This document shows positions 1 to 12,644 of a stretch of 64,000 nucleotides of DNA, in pieces. The translations under genes and the position numbers were made by a program. The notes beneath the pieces were generated by a model. That model was not told the DNA's origin. It worked only from the letters and a program-made list of their open reading frames with translations, and did not search any database. Position 1 is the first letter of the stretch. Every line of letters begins with the position of its first letter. The stretch comes from Pilatotrama ljubarskyi (lineage: Eukaryota; Basidiomycota; Agaricomycetes; Polyporales; Polyporaceae), in the NCBI GenBank assembly GCA_022385805.1, contig MU277689.1:186001-250000 (forward strand). The letters are read 5' to 3'.

Positions 1-1760
1 CGCACGCCTCATGCGCAAGCTGGCTCCTCCGTGGACTACTTCACCTCCAAGTCCCCCGAGCCGCTCTTCTCGCCTACGCGCACCCCCCGTCCAGCGGACT
101 TTCACCCGAACGGCAAGGGCCACATGCAAGATGTGCCACAGCCGCGGATCGTCCCCATGCCCTCCACTCCCCCTTCTCCGCGGCCCGGCTTGTACCATCA
201 CGGCTCGAAAAGCATGGTCGATCTGCTGTCCATGTCCCGCAAGGAGAAAGACAAAGTCATCTCGCCAAAGCTTGGTCGCGCACTGTCCCCGCCAAAGAAG
301 CCACGAGCGCCCGTAGCGGAAGGGCAGCCGCCTCCTGCGGACGAGGAGCAGTCAGCGGCAGAGCCAGAGTCCCCGGACGACGTCATCACATCTCCCATGC
401 TGCGCCGTCGACGGTCGCTCCCCGTGTACGAGCCTTCCTCGGAGCCGCCGCCGTATCCGGATCCGCTGTTCCAGCGGCGCAGCCAGCAGCCCCCGATCCA
501 GCCTCGCGACGAGGAGGGCAAGGAGGAACTTCCGCCATACTCCAACTCGATCTATCTCACAGGCGTCATGCCGCGCAAGATGGAGTTCAGCCAGCCGGGT
601 GTGCAGGCGAAAGACCGCAAGTGGCGCCGCGTGTACTGCGTGCTGGAGGGCACCATGTTCCGCGTGTACAAGGCTCCCCCGGCGGGCTCGGCCGTCAGCG
701 CGATCGAGCAGTGGTGGGAGAGCAAGGTCGGCGTGGGCGACATCACGAGCGTGGACGTGACGGCCATGACGACGAATGGCATCCGCGTCAGCGCGGTGCG
801 CGAGCGTGCACGCGACGACCAGGCCTCGGAGCGCCCGCAGAAGATCATAGAGGAGCCTGGAAGCCAGCAGCCTCCCTCTTCCGCGGACGGGAGTACGACT
901 GCGGAAGCGGGGTCCTCGAGCGCGTCGTCTCCGCAGCCGCCGCCGACGCGGTCGCGCCTGCACATTGGGTCGCGGCTGCTGCATCGCCAGCGCTCGAAGA
1001 GCACGGGACGGCTGGGGTCTAATAGCAACGGTTCGAGTTCGCGGTTGAGCATGGACTCGCGGCAGGACGCTGCTCGGCCGTCGGCGTCGCATTCGAGTGC
1101 GAACGGGCGTCGGTCGATGGACACGCTCGGTTCGTCAAGGATGTCGAACGTGTCGTCTGTCGGGACGCACGCGACAACGTCCACAGCGCTCACGGTGCCC
1201 TCGCCTACGTCCTCTACCACGTCACCAACGTCGTCTAGTGAAGGCACGTCCCTTTTCTCTCGCAGTCGACTGCTCTCCCATACGCATTCCGGAGGGGGGC
1301 ACGATGGCAAGGAGAAAGACAAGGACAAGGAGACGCCGTATGAACCCGACCCGAAGGATCTCATCCGGAAGTACACGCTGCAGCACGCCGAGAGCGGGCT
1401 CGCGAGCGACTACACGAAGCGCAAGAACGTTATCCGAGTGAGGATGGAGGGCGAGCAGTTTCTCCTGCAGGCAAAGGACGTAGCCTCGGTCATTGACTGG
1501 ATCGAGGTACGCGAAGACATATGCACACGAATAAGAGGATGGTGTTGCTGACAAAGGGACGATGTGTACAGGGCATTCAGATGGGCACTAATGTCGCCCT
1601 CGACCTGGACGAGCGGCCGATGCCGCGGGGACCCATATTCCCCAGGTGAGTACTGCATTGGTTGTGCTGACGCAGCATCTTCTGAAAATTTCGTTGTAGA
1701 CGAAGGCGCAGACGTGTTCGTCGTGTCGAGCCCACGACATCAACGACCGCAGCGCCATAG
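1..1760 (+). CDS. PH-domain protein, 5' partial
   Basis: The frame is open from base 1, so the start lies outside the window. Exons are 1-1506, 1572-1645 and 1700-1760, with GT-AG introns of 65 and 54 nt, giving 546 visible residues. The N-terminal third is proline/serine-rich and looks disordered. A pleckstrin-homology fold begins near residue 190 ([11 protein letters not shown], then [18 protein letters not shown], typical beta strands). It is interrupted by about 230 Ser/Thr/Arg-rich residues and resumes near residue 457 with [15 protein letters not shown] and the closing helix ([14 protein letters not shown]) completed by exon 2. The protein ends in a basic Arg run. PH domains of this kind bind phosphoinositides or proteins at membranes. 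The ligand is not deducible. The split-domain reading is inferred from strand order. Confidence 0.75.
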
Positions 1761-2558
1761 ACTCGGGGATTTCGGTCCCCGACCATCCCGACTGTCCATC
1801 TTCTGGTCATGTTTCTTCTCCGACGCCTCTCGCATTTGAACACACGGACCGCTCTCACTCACTTTGGATGTGCTTTGCTCGAATTTCTTGTACTAGACCA
1901 GCGCCCTGCTTCCTCTAGCCCCTGGTGTCCTCGACCTCCCACTCACGGCTACGCTCATTCCCACTGCTATACCCGTCACATAGTTCATTGCATTTGCATC
2001 TTCACGCACGCTGTGCCTGTACCTACCTACCTTCGCTTTGTCTACGCTACCTCTACCACACAATGTGTAATGCTACCGGGTGCTGCGGATTCTGTATGGA
2101 TTGCGACGATCTAGGTCTTCTTGTATGTCTGTGCCGTTTTGTGTTTCTCAGACAAAACCAGACCGATGCGAGTTCGAGCGCGAGTGTGAGACGGGCTCAG
2201 ACGGCGGGGCTGGACCGAACTTACTGGGGGGACGTTGAAAGCCCGCTCGGACTCCGCTCTAGAATGGTGGCGCGCGTCCACGAGGGCGAGAGAGCTGAGC
2301 ATCATCCGACGCTCGTTATCTTCCGCCGCGTCCTCCAATTTTCTTGCCATCTCTCGCATCTGGCTGGCAACGCTCAGCACGACAACAAGCTCAGACAGCC
2401 CCCAGCGCACCCGCCGTCCCTCCGGAGGTGTCGCAGACCCCGAAAATCGCCCGCCGCAAGCGTCTAATCGCCCTTGTTCTCCCGCATTCCCGAACCTCAC
2501 GACTCGCCGCCCGACCTCACGACCCCCGCCTACGAATACCTTGAACGCACCGTAAACC
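1761..2558. other. Intergenic, no gene seen
   Basis: The 3' flank of the PH-domain gene and the 5' flank of the PP1 gene. No conserved frame or clear TATA box was recognised. The last 200 bases before the PP1 start are C/T-rich, as expected of a 5' leader. Confidence 0.5.
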
Positions 2559-3993
<1,435 letters not shown>

Positions 3994-4973
3994 GGGCTGC
4001 ACCGTCAGTACTTATACTCCGTTCTTTTGCTCGTCCTTTACAGACGCTCCTCTCCTCCCTCTCTTTGGTGTTCATCGTCGCGCGTCCACGGTTCGTGTTG
4101 GTGTCGTGACGCTCTGGGTGTTGGTGTGGATATACATGGACTTCGTAAAGCAGATATACTCGCGGGACGTCGGACGGCCACTGAGGACGCGGGACGCACC
4201 CCATGGAGAACGTGTATGAGTAGGATGACGCGGTTCCAACAGTTCCGCGGCGATCTTGGGCACGAAGACGAGGCACAGCGACGGGGGGCGCGCAGGGAGG
4301 GCGACTGTGGGCAGGACGGGCGGAGAAGAATGGACGCTGCAAAATCGACGACGACGCATACAACACGCACGCACCCCCGGACTTCGCTGCATACTTCGTA
4401 CACCATGTTGTTTTATGCAAGGTTTCGTTTGTTTTCCCCTCGACATCCGACCGTCCGCCGCTCTCTGCCTCCCATCGCTCTCACTTTCGGGCTGTTCTCG
4501 CAGTCTGTCTCATCAGTCATTTCTACGTCCCGCTGTCTCTGTATTTCCCCACGTTCGCTCGTTCGCTCAACACCCCTCTTCACTTACCGCACCTACTTAT
4601 TGTCCTATTCCTTCACCTCCAACGACCTCCTGCCCCAATTCGTTGTACATGAGTTCTTCCGTTTTCCACACCTTTCTTCCCGAGCTTGCCACCTCCGAGC
4701 TTGCGGCCCTTTCTAAGATATCGCTCTCTCCTATCTGTACTCCAGCTGCTGCCCTCAATTTGCTCTCAGCGTTCTGTGTGAGAATACGCCACTCATAATA
4801 CACCACTTCGCCGTCTCGCACAAGCGTGGAAGCGGACATCACCCACAAATCAGTGCAGTGAATGCCGAGGGGTTCTTCTTGCCGGTGATTCTGGCAGCGG
4901 GGCCTCCTAGGGGCTGGTGGTGTCTCGATCCGACGGACGAGCCGCTGACTACGCGCTCTTGCTCTCTACCACC
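3994..4973. other. Intergenic, no gene seen
   Basis: The 3' flank of PP1 and the promoter region of the next gene. It includes a long pyrimidine-rich stretch (about 4430-4740). Frames here are short and show no recognisable domain. Confidence 0.5.
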
Positions 4974-5516
4974 ATGTCCGCCGCTGCCCTGCTCAAGATC
5001 GCCAGACAGTGTCGCACACGCCTACCCACGGCTTCGCCACGGACCTTTTCGACGTCCGCACCGCGCGCGGCGGACCCCTGGCTCCTCCCCAACACACCTG
5101 AGCACCTCGAGAAGACGACGTCCCCGCCGGACGCGCCCGCACCGACGCCCCTACCGCGCCCGGGCGAGTCCGTCGAGAAGATGCGGGCGCGACTCGTGTA
5201 CCAGTCGCGCAAGCGTGGCACGTTGGAAAGCGACCTCCTGCTCAGCACGTTCGCGAAGGAGCGCTTGGGCACGATGGACGAGGCAGAGCTCCGAGAATTC
5301 GACAAGGTACGTCGGCCAGCGCGTGCGGCTGCTGAGACAAGTGCTGACTTCTGCGTCGTGTAGCTCATGGACGAGCCGGATTGGGACATCTATTACTGGG
5401 CGACGGGCAAGAAAGCACCGCCAGAGAGATGGGAGGGCTCGCGCGTCCTGGAGAAGCTCCGCGAGCATGTCCGGAACGAAGGCAGGGTGGTTCGGAGGAT
5501 GCCTGATCTCTCATAG
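4974..5516 (+). CDS. Succinate dehydrogenase assembly factor 2 (SDHAF2/Sdh5), mitochondrial
   Basis: Two exons, 4974-5306 and 5364-5516, with a 57 nt intron, give 161 residues. An N-terminal stretch rich in Arg, Ser and Ala (residues 1-35) looks like a mitochondrial presequence. The core has the family hallmarks [15 protein letters not shown], the [18 protein letters not shown] helix, and [16 protein letters not shown] across the splice. Sdh5-type proteins bind the flavoprotein subunit of complex II in the matrix and promote covalent FAD attachment. The Arg-Gly pair of the RGTLE motif, which contacts the flavoprotein, is kept. The ATG at 4974 was chosen because it starts the presequence-like stretch. 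A longer in-frame reading upstream has no suitable ATG context. Confidence 0.92.
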
Positions 5517-6137
5517 TGGCGGCGGCCGCTTGCTCTAATGTCGTATGTTCTGGTGTGGCCGTATGACCTTCAGGATGGCCCATCACACTACAACGCACGT
5601 TGGACTTGAGCTACTCAGACAAGACAAGGATGGACCGGACCGACAAGAATGCATTCCCATCAACAACGATCGCCGTACAGCTACATGCAACGCGTGAAAA
5701 GTAGAGGCATAGAGGGGCTGGGTAAAGAGAAGGGTTCGCAAAAGTAAAAGGACTGTAACCTTACAGTAGCGAGACCGCGATACAGAACAAACAAACAGCA
5801 GCAGCTGGTCGGTATCCCCGTCGCTCGCGTGCACCCTAAGCATTGCATGGAAGGTGTGGCGTTGTCGGAGGCGCATGAGACTACTCGTAGTATGTCCTGG
5901 GGAGCGAAGCGGCGGGGTTGCGAAAATGTGCGGTGCGAAGGCGGCAAAGGAAATATGGTACAAGGTCCCCTCTAGTTGGTTGCGAAGTGGCCGAGGCGAT
6001 TGGCGTGATGCGAAGTGCGTGCGAGTGGTTTAGTCGGTGTTATACTCATCCCTCCTTCCTCCACCCCCATGTCCTCATGCCTCCTCCAGTCTCCCCCAGA
6101 CTCCGACGCACGACCATTGGCACGACACATGCGGTGT
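5517..6137. other. Convergent 3' flanks, no gene seen
   Basis: Tail-to-tail spacer between the SDHAF2 gene (+) and the helicase gene (-). It carries the 3' untranslated regions of both. No conserved frame or repeat was recognised. Confidence 0.5.
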
Positions 6138-7799
6138 TCATCGTGCAACGGGCACGCCACGGTATCCATTCTGATACTGCTGCTGCTGGGGAACCGCGGT
6201 GCCGTTGGGTCGTGGCGCCTGAGGCTGGCTTTGGTAGACGACCTGAGCAGGCCCTTGACGCATTTGGGCTGGGGACGCGGATTGCGGGAGTGCCTGCCTC
6301 TGAGGCTGGGGCTGCGCCTGAGGAGCTTTGCCCTTCTGTTGCGGCTGTTGCTGTTGCTGCTGCTCGCCGTTCTCCTCCGGAGGACCTGTGGGAGCGACAT
6401 ACAGCCCCTTGTCGATCTGTTGAGGGATCGGCTGGATCTCCGTGCCTAGCTCCTGCTCGATCTTGTAGAGGTTGAAGCGGTCCTCGTACGTGACGAGGTT
6501 GATCGCGAGACCGAGGTGTCCGAAACGTCCCGAGCGACCGATACGGTGAAGGTACGTCTCGGAGTTCTTGGGGAAGTCGAAATTGATGACGACGTTTACC
6601 GCCTGGATATCAATACCGCGCGTGAGGAGGTCTGAGCACACGAGGTTGCGGCAGACGCCGTTGCGGAAGTCGTGGAAGACGCGGTTGCGGTGGGACTGCA
6701 GCATCTTTGCGTGCGAGTAGAAACAGGAATAACCGAGCTCTGTAACCTTCTTGGCAAGGAGCTCGACGCGGTTCGTAGAGTTACAGAATATGATGGATTG
6801 ATTGATTTGCAGCTGTAGGCGTGTCGGTACAGCATCCCCGAAGAACGCAGGGCAGGACACGTACCTTGGAGAATAACGTATTGAGACAGTGGACCTTCTG
6901 CCGCTCTTCGACATAGGCATAGTACTGGGTGACACCGCGGAGCGTGAGCTCGTCCATGAGGTTGATTTCATAAGGCGACTTCATGTGCTTGTCCTGTAGC
7001 ATACCATGGGCAACCGCTATGGGAGGGAGAAACAAGCCCGACGCACCTTGAAGTCCTTGACAATCATGGGGAATGTAGCACTAAACAGCATGACCTGGCG
7101 GTCCTTCGGGAGGTAGGAGAGGAGTTGCTCCATCACCGGAGCGAATTCGGGCGAGAGTAGCTTGTCCGCTTCGTCCATGACGAAGACAGGGCACTCGCTG
7201 AGGTCGGCGACGTTCTTGCCAGCAAGATCAAGGATACGGCCAGGGGTACCCACGAGGACATGCACCGTCTCAGAGAGACGCATGATATCATCTTTGAGGG
7301 TAGTACCGCCAGTGGTGACCATGACCTGCACGCCCATGTGCTTCCCGAGAGTCTTGCAAACCTGCGCGGTTTGGAGGGCCAACTCACGCGTTGGGACGAG
7401 CAGAAGAGCCTGGATCTTGTTCTTATTGACGTCGACTTGCTGGAGTGAGGGGATTACGAAGGCAGCGGTCTTACCCGTGCCGTTCTTAGCACGAGCGAGG
7501 ACGTCGCGCTTGGTGAGAGCAATGGGGATGGCCTCCTCCTGGATCGGCGACGGCTTCTCGAAGCCGGCCTCGTAGATGCCCATGAGGAGTTCTCTGCGGA
7601 GATACATATCTTCAAATTCAACGCCCTTCGTCGCGGTAACATCTTCGGTCTGCGGGCGGTAGTCTTTTGGTGGCGGACGCAGACCTGCTTTCCAGGCGTC
7701 GCTATGACTATGTGGACGACGCTGTTAGTCTGATACGGCTTTCTCGTGTCGTGCAATTACATACGAGGTGGAAGAGGAGGGGCGAGCTGTTTGAGCCAT
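6138..7799 (-). CDS. DHH1: ATP-dependent RNA helicase Dhh1 (DEAD-box)
   Basis: Read on the minus strand, exons 7765-7799, 7047-7707, 6865-6993 and 6138-6812 encode 499 residues. Introns are 57, 53 and 52 nt. Every DEAD-box motif is visible in order: Q motif ([14 protein letters not shown]), Walker A (AKNGTGKT), PTRELA, TGGT, TPGRILD, DEAD, SATF, IFCNST, then LLTRGID and [10 protein letters not shown]. The stretch [18 protein letters not shown] between the two RecA-like halves is diagnostic for Dhh1/DDX6. Dhh1 promotes mRNA decapping and translational repression in P-bodies with Pat1, Edc3 and Dcp2. After the helicase core comes a Gln/Pro-rich tail of about 70 residues with a polyglutamine run, consistent with the condensate-forming tails seen in fungal Dhh1. 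Confidence 0.97.
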
Positions 7800-8667
7800 T
7801 GTGAGTGTTGATTGTGATGATTATGGAAGGGTGTGCGTGTGCGCGTGCGGTGTTGTACTTTGTGTAGTACAGATTCTCGAGTGGTTGGCGGGCGACAAGA
7901 AGGCTACAGACTGCGTGGTTCAATGTCGGGCAGTAGAGCAAGTTACGAGAGGTGTTTGCGGCGGGTGGGGGCTGGGTGGCGAGAAGCAGGACGGTGGTGT
8001 TGGCAGGATGTGGACGGAGGGCAAGAGGGTTTTTCGCAACGCGAGGCAGCACAACGCTCCGGTTATCTGCTTTCCCACGCTTGCTGCAGTAATACTCTGA
8101 TAAGTGGCTTATCCCCTCATATTTCTCCTGCATATTCTGCTGACTTGGACTTACGACCAGCAGCTGGCCCTCGTTCGTAGCCAGCACCATTCCGAATGCC
8201 GCAGCAGCGCGTAAGAAAAATTGTGCCGCTGACAATGCCTGAGAAACGCCCTGAGGTATGTTTGGGATCTGGGTCAAGATTTCTTATACCCACTGGAATC
8301 GTCCCTAGCACCATAGTAGACATCCGGAATCCAATACGTTCCGTCCACCTACTAAAAGGGCGTGATGCACATATGAGAGGCTGCCGACAGAGGCAGCAGC
8401 AGGCGGCGGGTCGGATTAACAGGCTCAGGTTCAGATTCTAGAACCCGGGACAGCCACTCGGTTTCTTGGAGGGTCGACGTCTTTGTCTGAACCTGTTGCC
8501 CGAGTCGCTGACATGCAGTGAAGGAGGTCCAAGATCCTCATCAGGTTGCATAGCATGCATAGCGACTCCGACTACATCCCTATTAGAAATCGGCGTTGAG
8601 AGTCACACTAGGTGTTATTTCAGAGGGTTTTCGCAACCTATACCGGTGATCCTCCTGTCGTCGGTTT
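7800..8667. other. Intergenic, no gene seen
   Basis: Promoter side of the Dhh1 gene and 3' flank of the DUF7918 gene, which is transcribed the same way. No conserved frame, repeat or RNA gene was recognised. Confidence 0.5.
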
Positions 8668-9910
8668 TTATGTCAAGTCTATCACGTCGTCTGGATCATA
8701 CTTGACCTTCTTGCGCGGCCTCGAAGGCTAGATGCAATCATTCGTCACCGTAAGTTCAGAGATGCATGAATCATATCACTTACGCCGATGTCCTCTTCGT
8801 CATCCGTGATCTCAATGACATCCGCTCTCGCCGTAGAGAGCCCTGCCAACGATGCCGGTGCGGGAGAGGCTTCCGCCTTGAGCAATCTCGTCATCATCGA
8901 GTTGCCTCTCTTCTCTATCTTAGGGGAACATGGTGTCCGACTGCCTGCTGCCTTTCTCAGTCTCTTTCGCCTATTGGGGCTTGTTTGAATAGATGCAGGT
9001 GTGGGCATGATGCCACGCGCCCGAAGGACAGCTGTACGTAGCGGTCGTCCTGTCAGGTTTGACAAGGATTCCAGCTTTCCAATATCGCGCACCTGCGGGG
9101 CTGTAGTGGAAGATGAACGTCACGTACGGTCCGTCCCCAGGGTTCAATGGCGTAGTTCGGCATCGCATGTGGGAGGTGGCCACTTTTACAGGACGCCCCA
9201 GGCTATTGTTGACAAGGAAAGCAGTACCATCCATGAGTACCGGATCGACTGAACAACGCATGTACAGGTATTCGACTCACACAGAGTAATGTGCGCCCGC
9301 CTTCTTGCTTCGCTCGTGAACAGCGCTCATAGCTTCGAGTTGCTGGCCTGTTCCCAATTACAATCCGCGTGGATGTGCTGGATATTCATCTCGATGGTGC
9401 CCAGCTTACCCAAGCGGACAGCAGCTGTGGGCACATCGTCATCGTCTGCAAGATTACTCAACGTTAACACTGGGCGCTCGTCGGACGAGCGACTATATAC
9501 TCTTGACTCACCTGTGGTCGGGAGATCTGCGAACTGGTAGGCATTGTAAACGTCTGCAGATGAGGATATCCGCATGCCAATGCGTTCGCCGGACCTTCCG
9601 GGAGGGCAAGTGCTACTCCCGGAGTATCTGCCATCTAGTTTTGTGGACACGTCGAAATGGTGAATCGCAACGCGGTCTTCCCAGTGCATGATGAAGCGCT
9701 GATGAGACTTCATGAGTACTGACGAAGGCCTGAGTGCGTTCCCCCGGTGCGGGATACTGTAGTGCACATTAGAGCTCTACGCACCTGCCCGCTTTCACTG
9801 GGAACGTGACAAGAGATCGTCTTCCTGTCGTCACTTATTTCTACAGCGTACTCTTGAAGTCTCTTCTCGTGTTCGTCGGTTATCCATGCTGCATAGCCCC
9901 TGTGTTGCAT
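8668..9910 (-). CDS. DUF7918-domain protein with C-terminal SUMO-interaction-like motifs
   Basis: Seven exons on the minus strand: 9785-9910, 9512-9698, 9410-9445, 9281-9347, 9093-9202, 8784-9031 and 8668-8727, all phase-consistent, giving 277 residues. The domain starts GYAAWITDEHEKRLQEYAVE and continues with HERSKKAGAHYSV, PYVTFIFHYSPA and LRARGIMPTP, the conserved order of the DUF7918 family of basidiomycetes. Its function is unknown. The tail holds VIEITDDEED and ends in VIDLT; both match the hydrophobic-plus-acidic pattern of SUMO-interacting motifs (inference). One doubtful point: the intron 9348-9409 has perfect signals and restores the frame, but it removes a strand (LGTIEMNIQHI) that the family usually keeps. 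Skipping it ends the frame at a stop, so either splicing differs here or one base is missing. Confidence 0.68.
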
Positions 9911-10699
9911 CCTGTTCGCTGAACAGCTACTATCCTGGGGCAAGATGGGTCACTACGTAGGCAGGTTACGGGGGCTTGACCACTCGAGTCTCACCGACGT
10001 TGGCGGATGTGAGTGGTTTAACAGCGTCCCTCCTTGGCACGGCAGTGATGGCAGCAACTAGCGGGACAATGAGTACTATGCCGACCATTATTTGGGCGAT
10101 ACTCACAACGAGACGAAGGAGACGCGGAACGAAAGCCGCAGATCAAGCGTATAGAAAAGGTGCATGAGCGACGTTACGGTGGACCCATTGTCTAGATCTG
10201 ACACTGTACAGCGTGCCGTAAGCAGCTTCCAGGGCGCGTATCTGTGGGACCCGTCCGCTGATTTTGCACCGAATTACCGAGATTCATGCTCGTATATGCC
10301 TTCTGAAGTTTGCAGCTGACGAGCTCGAGACTTGGGATGTTACGGAGAATTTTGAGAGGCTCTTCGCTGAACCTTCGTCCCGCTCGCGCATGAACAGCAG
10401 TTTGATGTTTACGAAGGCACATGGTGGGATGTCAGCACAGTGAGCAAGTGCCAGGACGTCCTCAGATGTACGACTGAGAACAGGGTCGAATCACGCGGTA
10501 GAGATTCCTGGACGCAGCGATATCAAGGATGGAACTGACGAAAACGTACCAACTCATCAGTGCTCGCGTGGTGTACAGTAAATGGCGGAGTCCGATCCTT
10601 CAACATACCGCGACTTAGATCCCGACAGAAGAATAACAGACTCTGGCACATAGATACAGCGTGATACAGCCCCCATCGCCCGCGCAGGTGTGCACACGG
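9911..10699. other. Intergenic, no gene recognised
   Basis: Lies between the DUF7918 start and the SEC62 stop. A 76-codon minus-strand frame (10192-10422) and a 63-codon plus-strand frame (9976-10167) are open, but neither shows a known motif or convincing codon use. Confidence 0.4.
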
Positions 10700-11638
10700 T
10701 CATGACTCTTCGTCCGGAACTTCCTCGACGTGTACTGCTGTACGACTCGCGGGTCGCGAACTGCCCGAGTCCAGAACCTCCTCGATGCGCGCGGATGAGA
10801 CAGGTGAAGCGCCACCATTGGACTCCTTGCTCTTCTCCGACCGCTTCTTCTTGCCTTTCTTCTTCGGCAAGTCCCACTCCCACAGAGGAATAAACGATTC
10901 GACCTATGGTGCAAGCATGGTGAGCGCATTCGATCACAATACACCCTAATATCGGATAACACTCACAAATCCCACGTCTGCGAACAATTTGGGGAATATC
11001 CAGATGCCCGGTGGCGCGACAACGATTGTGATGATGTAGAATATGAGCCGCACGATTGCGAGCGCGAAGAATAGACCAATGAGGCCCAACACGCCGATGG
11101 AGAGGTACCACACGCCGAGGCGCATGATAGGCGGCCAAAGCGGGAACATCACGCCAGCCAGCATGATCGCGACCATAGCCACACCACCTAGGTACGTCGT
11201 CCATTGCGAGCCTTCGTAGAACCAAGCATAGTAGTCTGAGGGGACGAAAGTTTGCATCTGCGTGATTTGGAGCTGTTTGGGGGATCCTGAAGAGGAGCCG
11301 GTTGGTGCGCCGCGCTCGACGCGAAGGAAGAATGCGAAGGGGATGATTGAAAGGAGGAGTTGCTGTGCTTCTTGCTCATTCGTGACTTTGGGGACATTCT
11401 TGAGCTTCGCGTAGGCGGGTGAGAGAAGGGCCTTCACAGCGCCTTTGCCTGAACGGGTGGCGCGGTGCATTCATACGTGTCCGGGATAGGCGGACAAGGC
11501 ATTGCCGGACACACCTTTGAAGTAGTCTACACGTTTGCCGTTGAGAACGCCTACGCGGATCTTCATCCCCGCACTGCTGCTACGCAGGAAGTTCACGACA
11601 TTCCGGATGTCCTGCGGAGCTTTGGACTGCTGCTCCAT
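10700..11638 (-). CDS. SEC62: Sec62, ER post-translational translocation subunit
   Basis: Minus-strand exons 11515-11638, 10967-11448 and 10700-10903 give 269 residues; introns are 66 and 63 nt. The cytosolic N-domain (RNVVNFLRSSSAGMK, KGKGAVKALLSPAYAKL) precedes two membrane segments around GVAMVAIMLAGVMFPLWPP and a following hydrophobic hairpin (LSIGVLGLIGLFFALAIVR). The FPLWPPIMRLGVWYLS and PPGIWIFPKLFADVGF stretches are typical of Sec62. The C-terminus carries a lysine cluster (PKKKGKKKR) facing the cytosol. Sec62 joins Sec63, Sec71 and Sec72 on the Sec61 channel to admit completed proteins with weakly hydrophobic signals. The start MEQQSKAPQDIRNV was taken as the first ATG of the conserved N-domain. 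It lies head to head with the mL59 gene. Confidence 0.93.
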
Positions 11639-12006
11639 AGTGTATGACCTGTGTTTGTAGGCCTGCTATCAACAAATGCACACGTATCGGCTTCGAGGAG
11701 TCAAAAGACGTACTAGGCGGTAAGATACAGTAAAACGGTCCCAGCCAAGACCAGAAGGCAGCGAGGGGAACGAGGAAGAGAGACGTGGTGTAGCGTTGAG
11801 CTGGCGGTCTGCTTGAGTGAGGCTGACTGCTGGCTGACTTGCCATATCGGGGACGCGTCGCTGACGTAAGCGGAGTGATGCCTCTGCATCCCTTTTGGGA
11901 TTCCGTGAAGTCCAGCACGTCCACAGCAGCTCGCGACCGACGACCGCGTACTTCCACTCTCACTCGTCGCTCCTGCCTCCGCTTTGCTTGTTCTTCAGCG
12001 ACAACA
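11639..12006. promoter_or_regulatory. Shared divergent promoter region, SEC62 / mL59
   Basis: The two start codons are 368 bp apart on opposite strands, so both promoters must lie here or overlap the first exons. No TATA box was seen. This is an inference from geometry only. Confidence 0.4.
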
Positions 12007-12644
12007 ATGTCGGCAGCACTGCAGGCAGTGAAGCAGTTCCGTATCCGGGAGCTCGCACCCATCCTAAAGGCCGACCCTAAGCTGTCAAATGCGCGGCCAA
12101 AAGTCCTCAACCCGTTCCTCCCGCACAAAAACCCCGAGTCCGGCCGGTGGGCACCACCAAAGTACTCTCTCAGACGCCAAGCCGAACTCGTGAAGAGCGC
12201 GCGTGCTAGTGGGCTGCTGCACCTGCTACCTCCTGGGCCCAAGCTCTCACCAAAGGAGATCCAGAGCGCGTCTGTGGCAGCACCGGCTGCTGAGGCGTCA
12301 GCGGAGACGACGTGGTGGACAACTGCGGTTGAGTGGGATGGCGAGTACAAAGAGAAGGAGGTTAATGGCGCAGACGTCGGGAATCGCCTGTATGCGGGGA
12401 GGAAGCGGATGTTCAAGGGGCACAAGTGGGAGCGCACGCAGGAGAAGCGCACCTGGAAGCGCAATATGCTCATGAAAGACATGAAGGAGCGTATAGAGCG
12501 CTTCAAGACGGTGCGTGCACATAGCGAGAAGACATGCTTATTGGGAGTGCTCACTGCCGTCATCGCACGCAGACATACAAGCGCAAGACGCCGAGCCCCA
12601 TCAGCCCTGCTCGGGCAGTATCTTACTCCAAGCTACCCTTCTAA
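12007..12644 (+). CDS. Mitochondrial large-subunit ribosomal protein mL59 (MrpL25 family)
   Basis: Exons 12007-12510 and 12573-12644, with a 62 nt intron in phase 0, give 191 residues. The fungus-specific mL59 signature is visible: NPFLPHKNPESGRWAPPKY, then SLRRQAELVKSARASG and LLPPGPK. A middle tryptophan-rich part is followed by a basic segment (GRKRMFKGHKWERTQEKR) suited to rRNA binding, and a long charged helix (MKDMKERIERFKT) ends exon 1. The short last exon adds a basic tail. mL59 is part of the mitochondrial 54S subunit. The ATG at 12007 follows a pyrimidine-rich leader and starts MSAALQAVKQFRIREL, the expected N-terminus. Confidence 0.88.

Noticed and set aside
352..1376. Long minus-strand frames of 246 and 274 codons over the PH-domain gene
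   Set aside because: They are antisense to a well-supported coding exon and carry no motif; high GC removes stop codons on the opposite strand.
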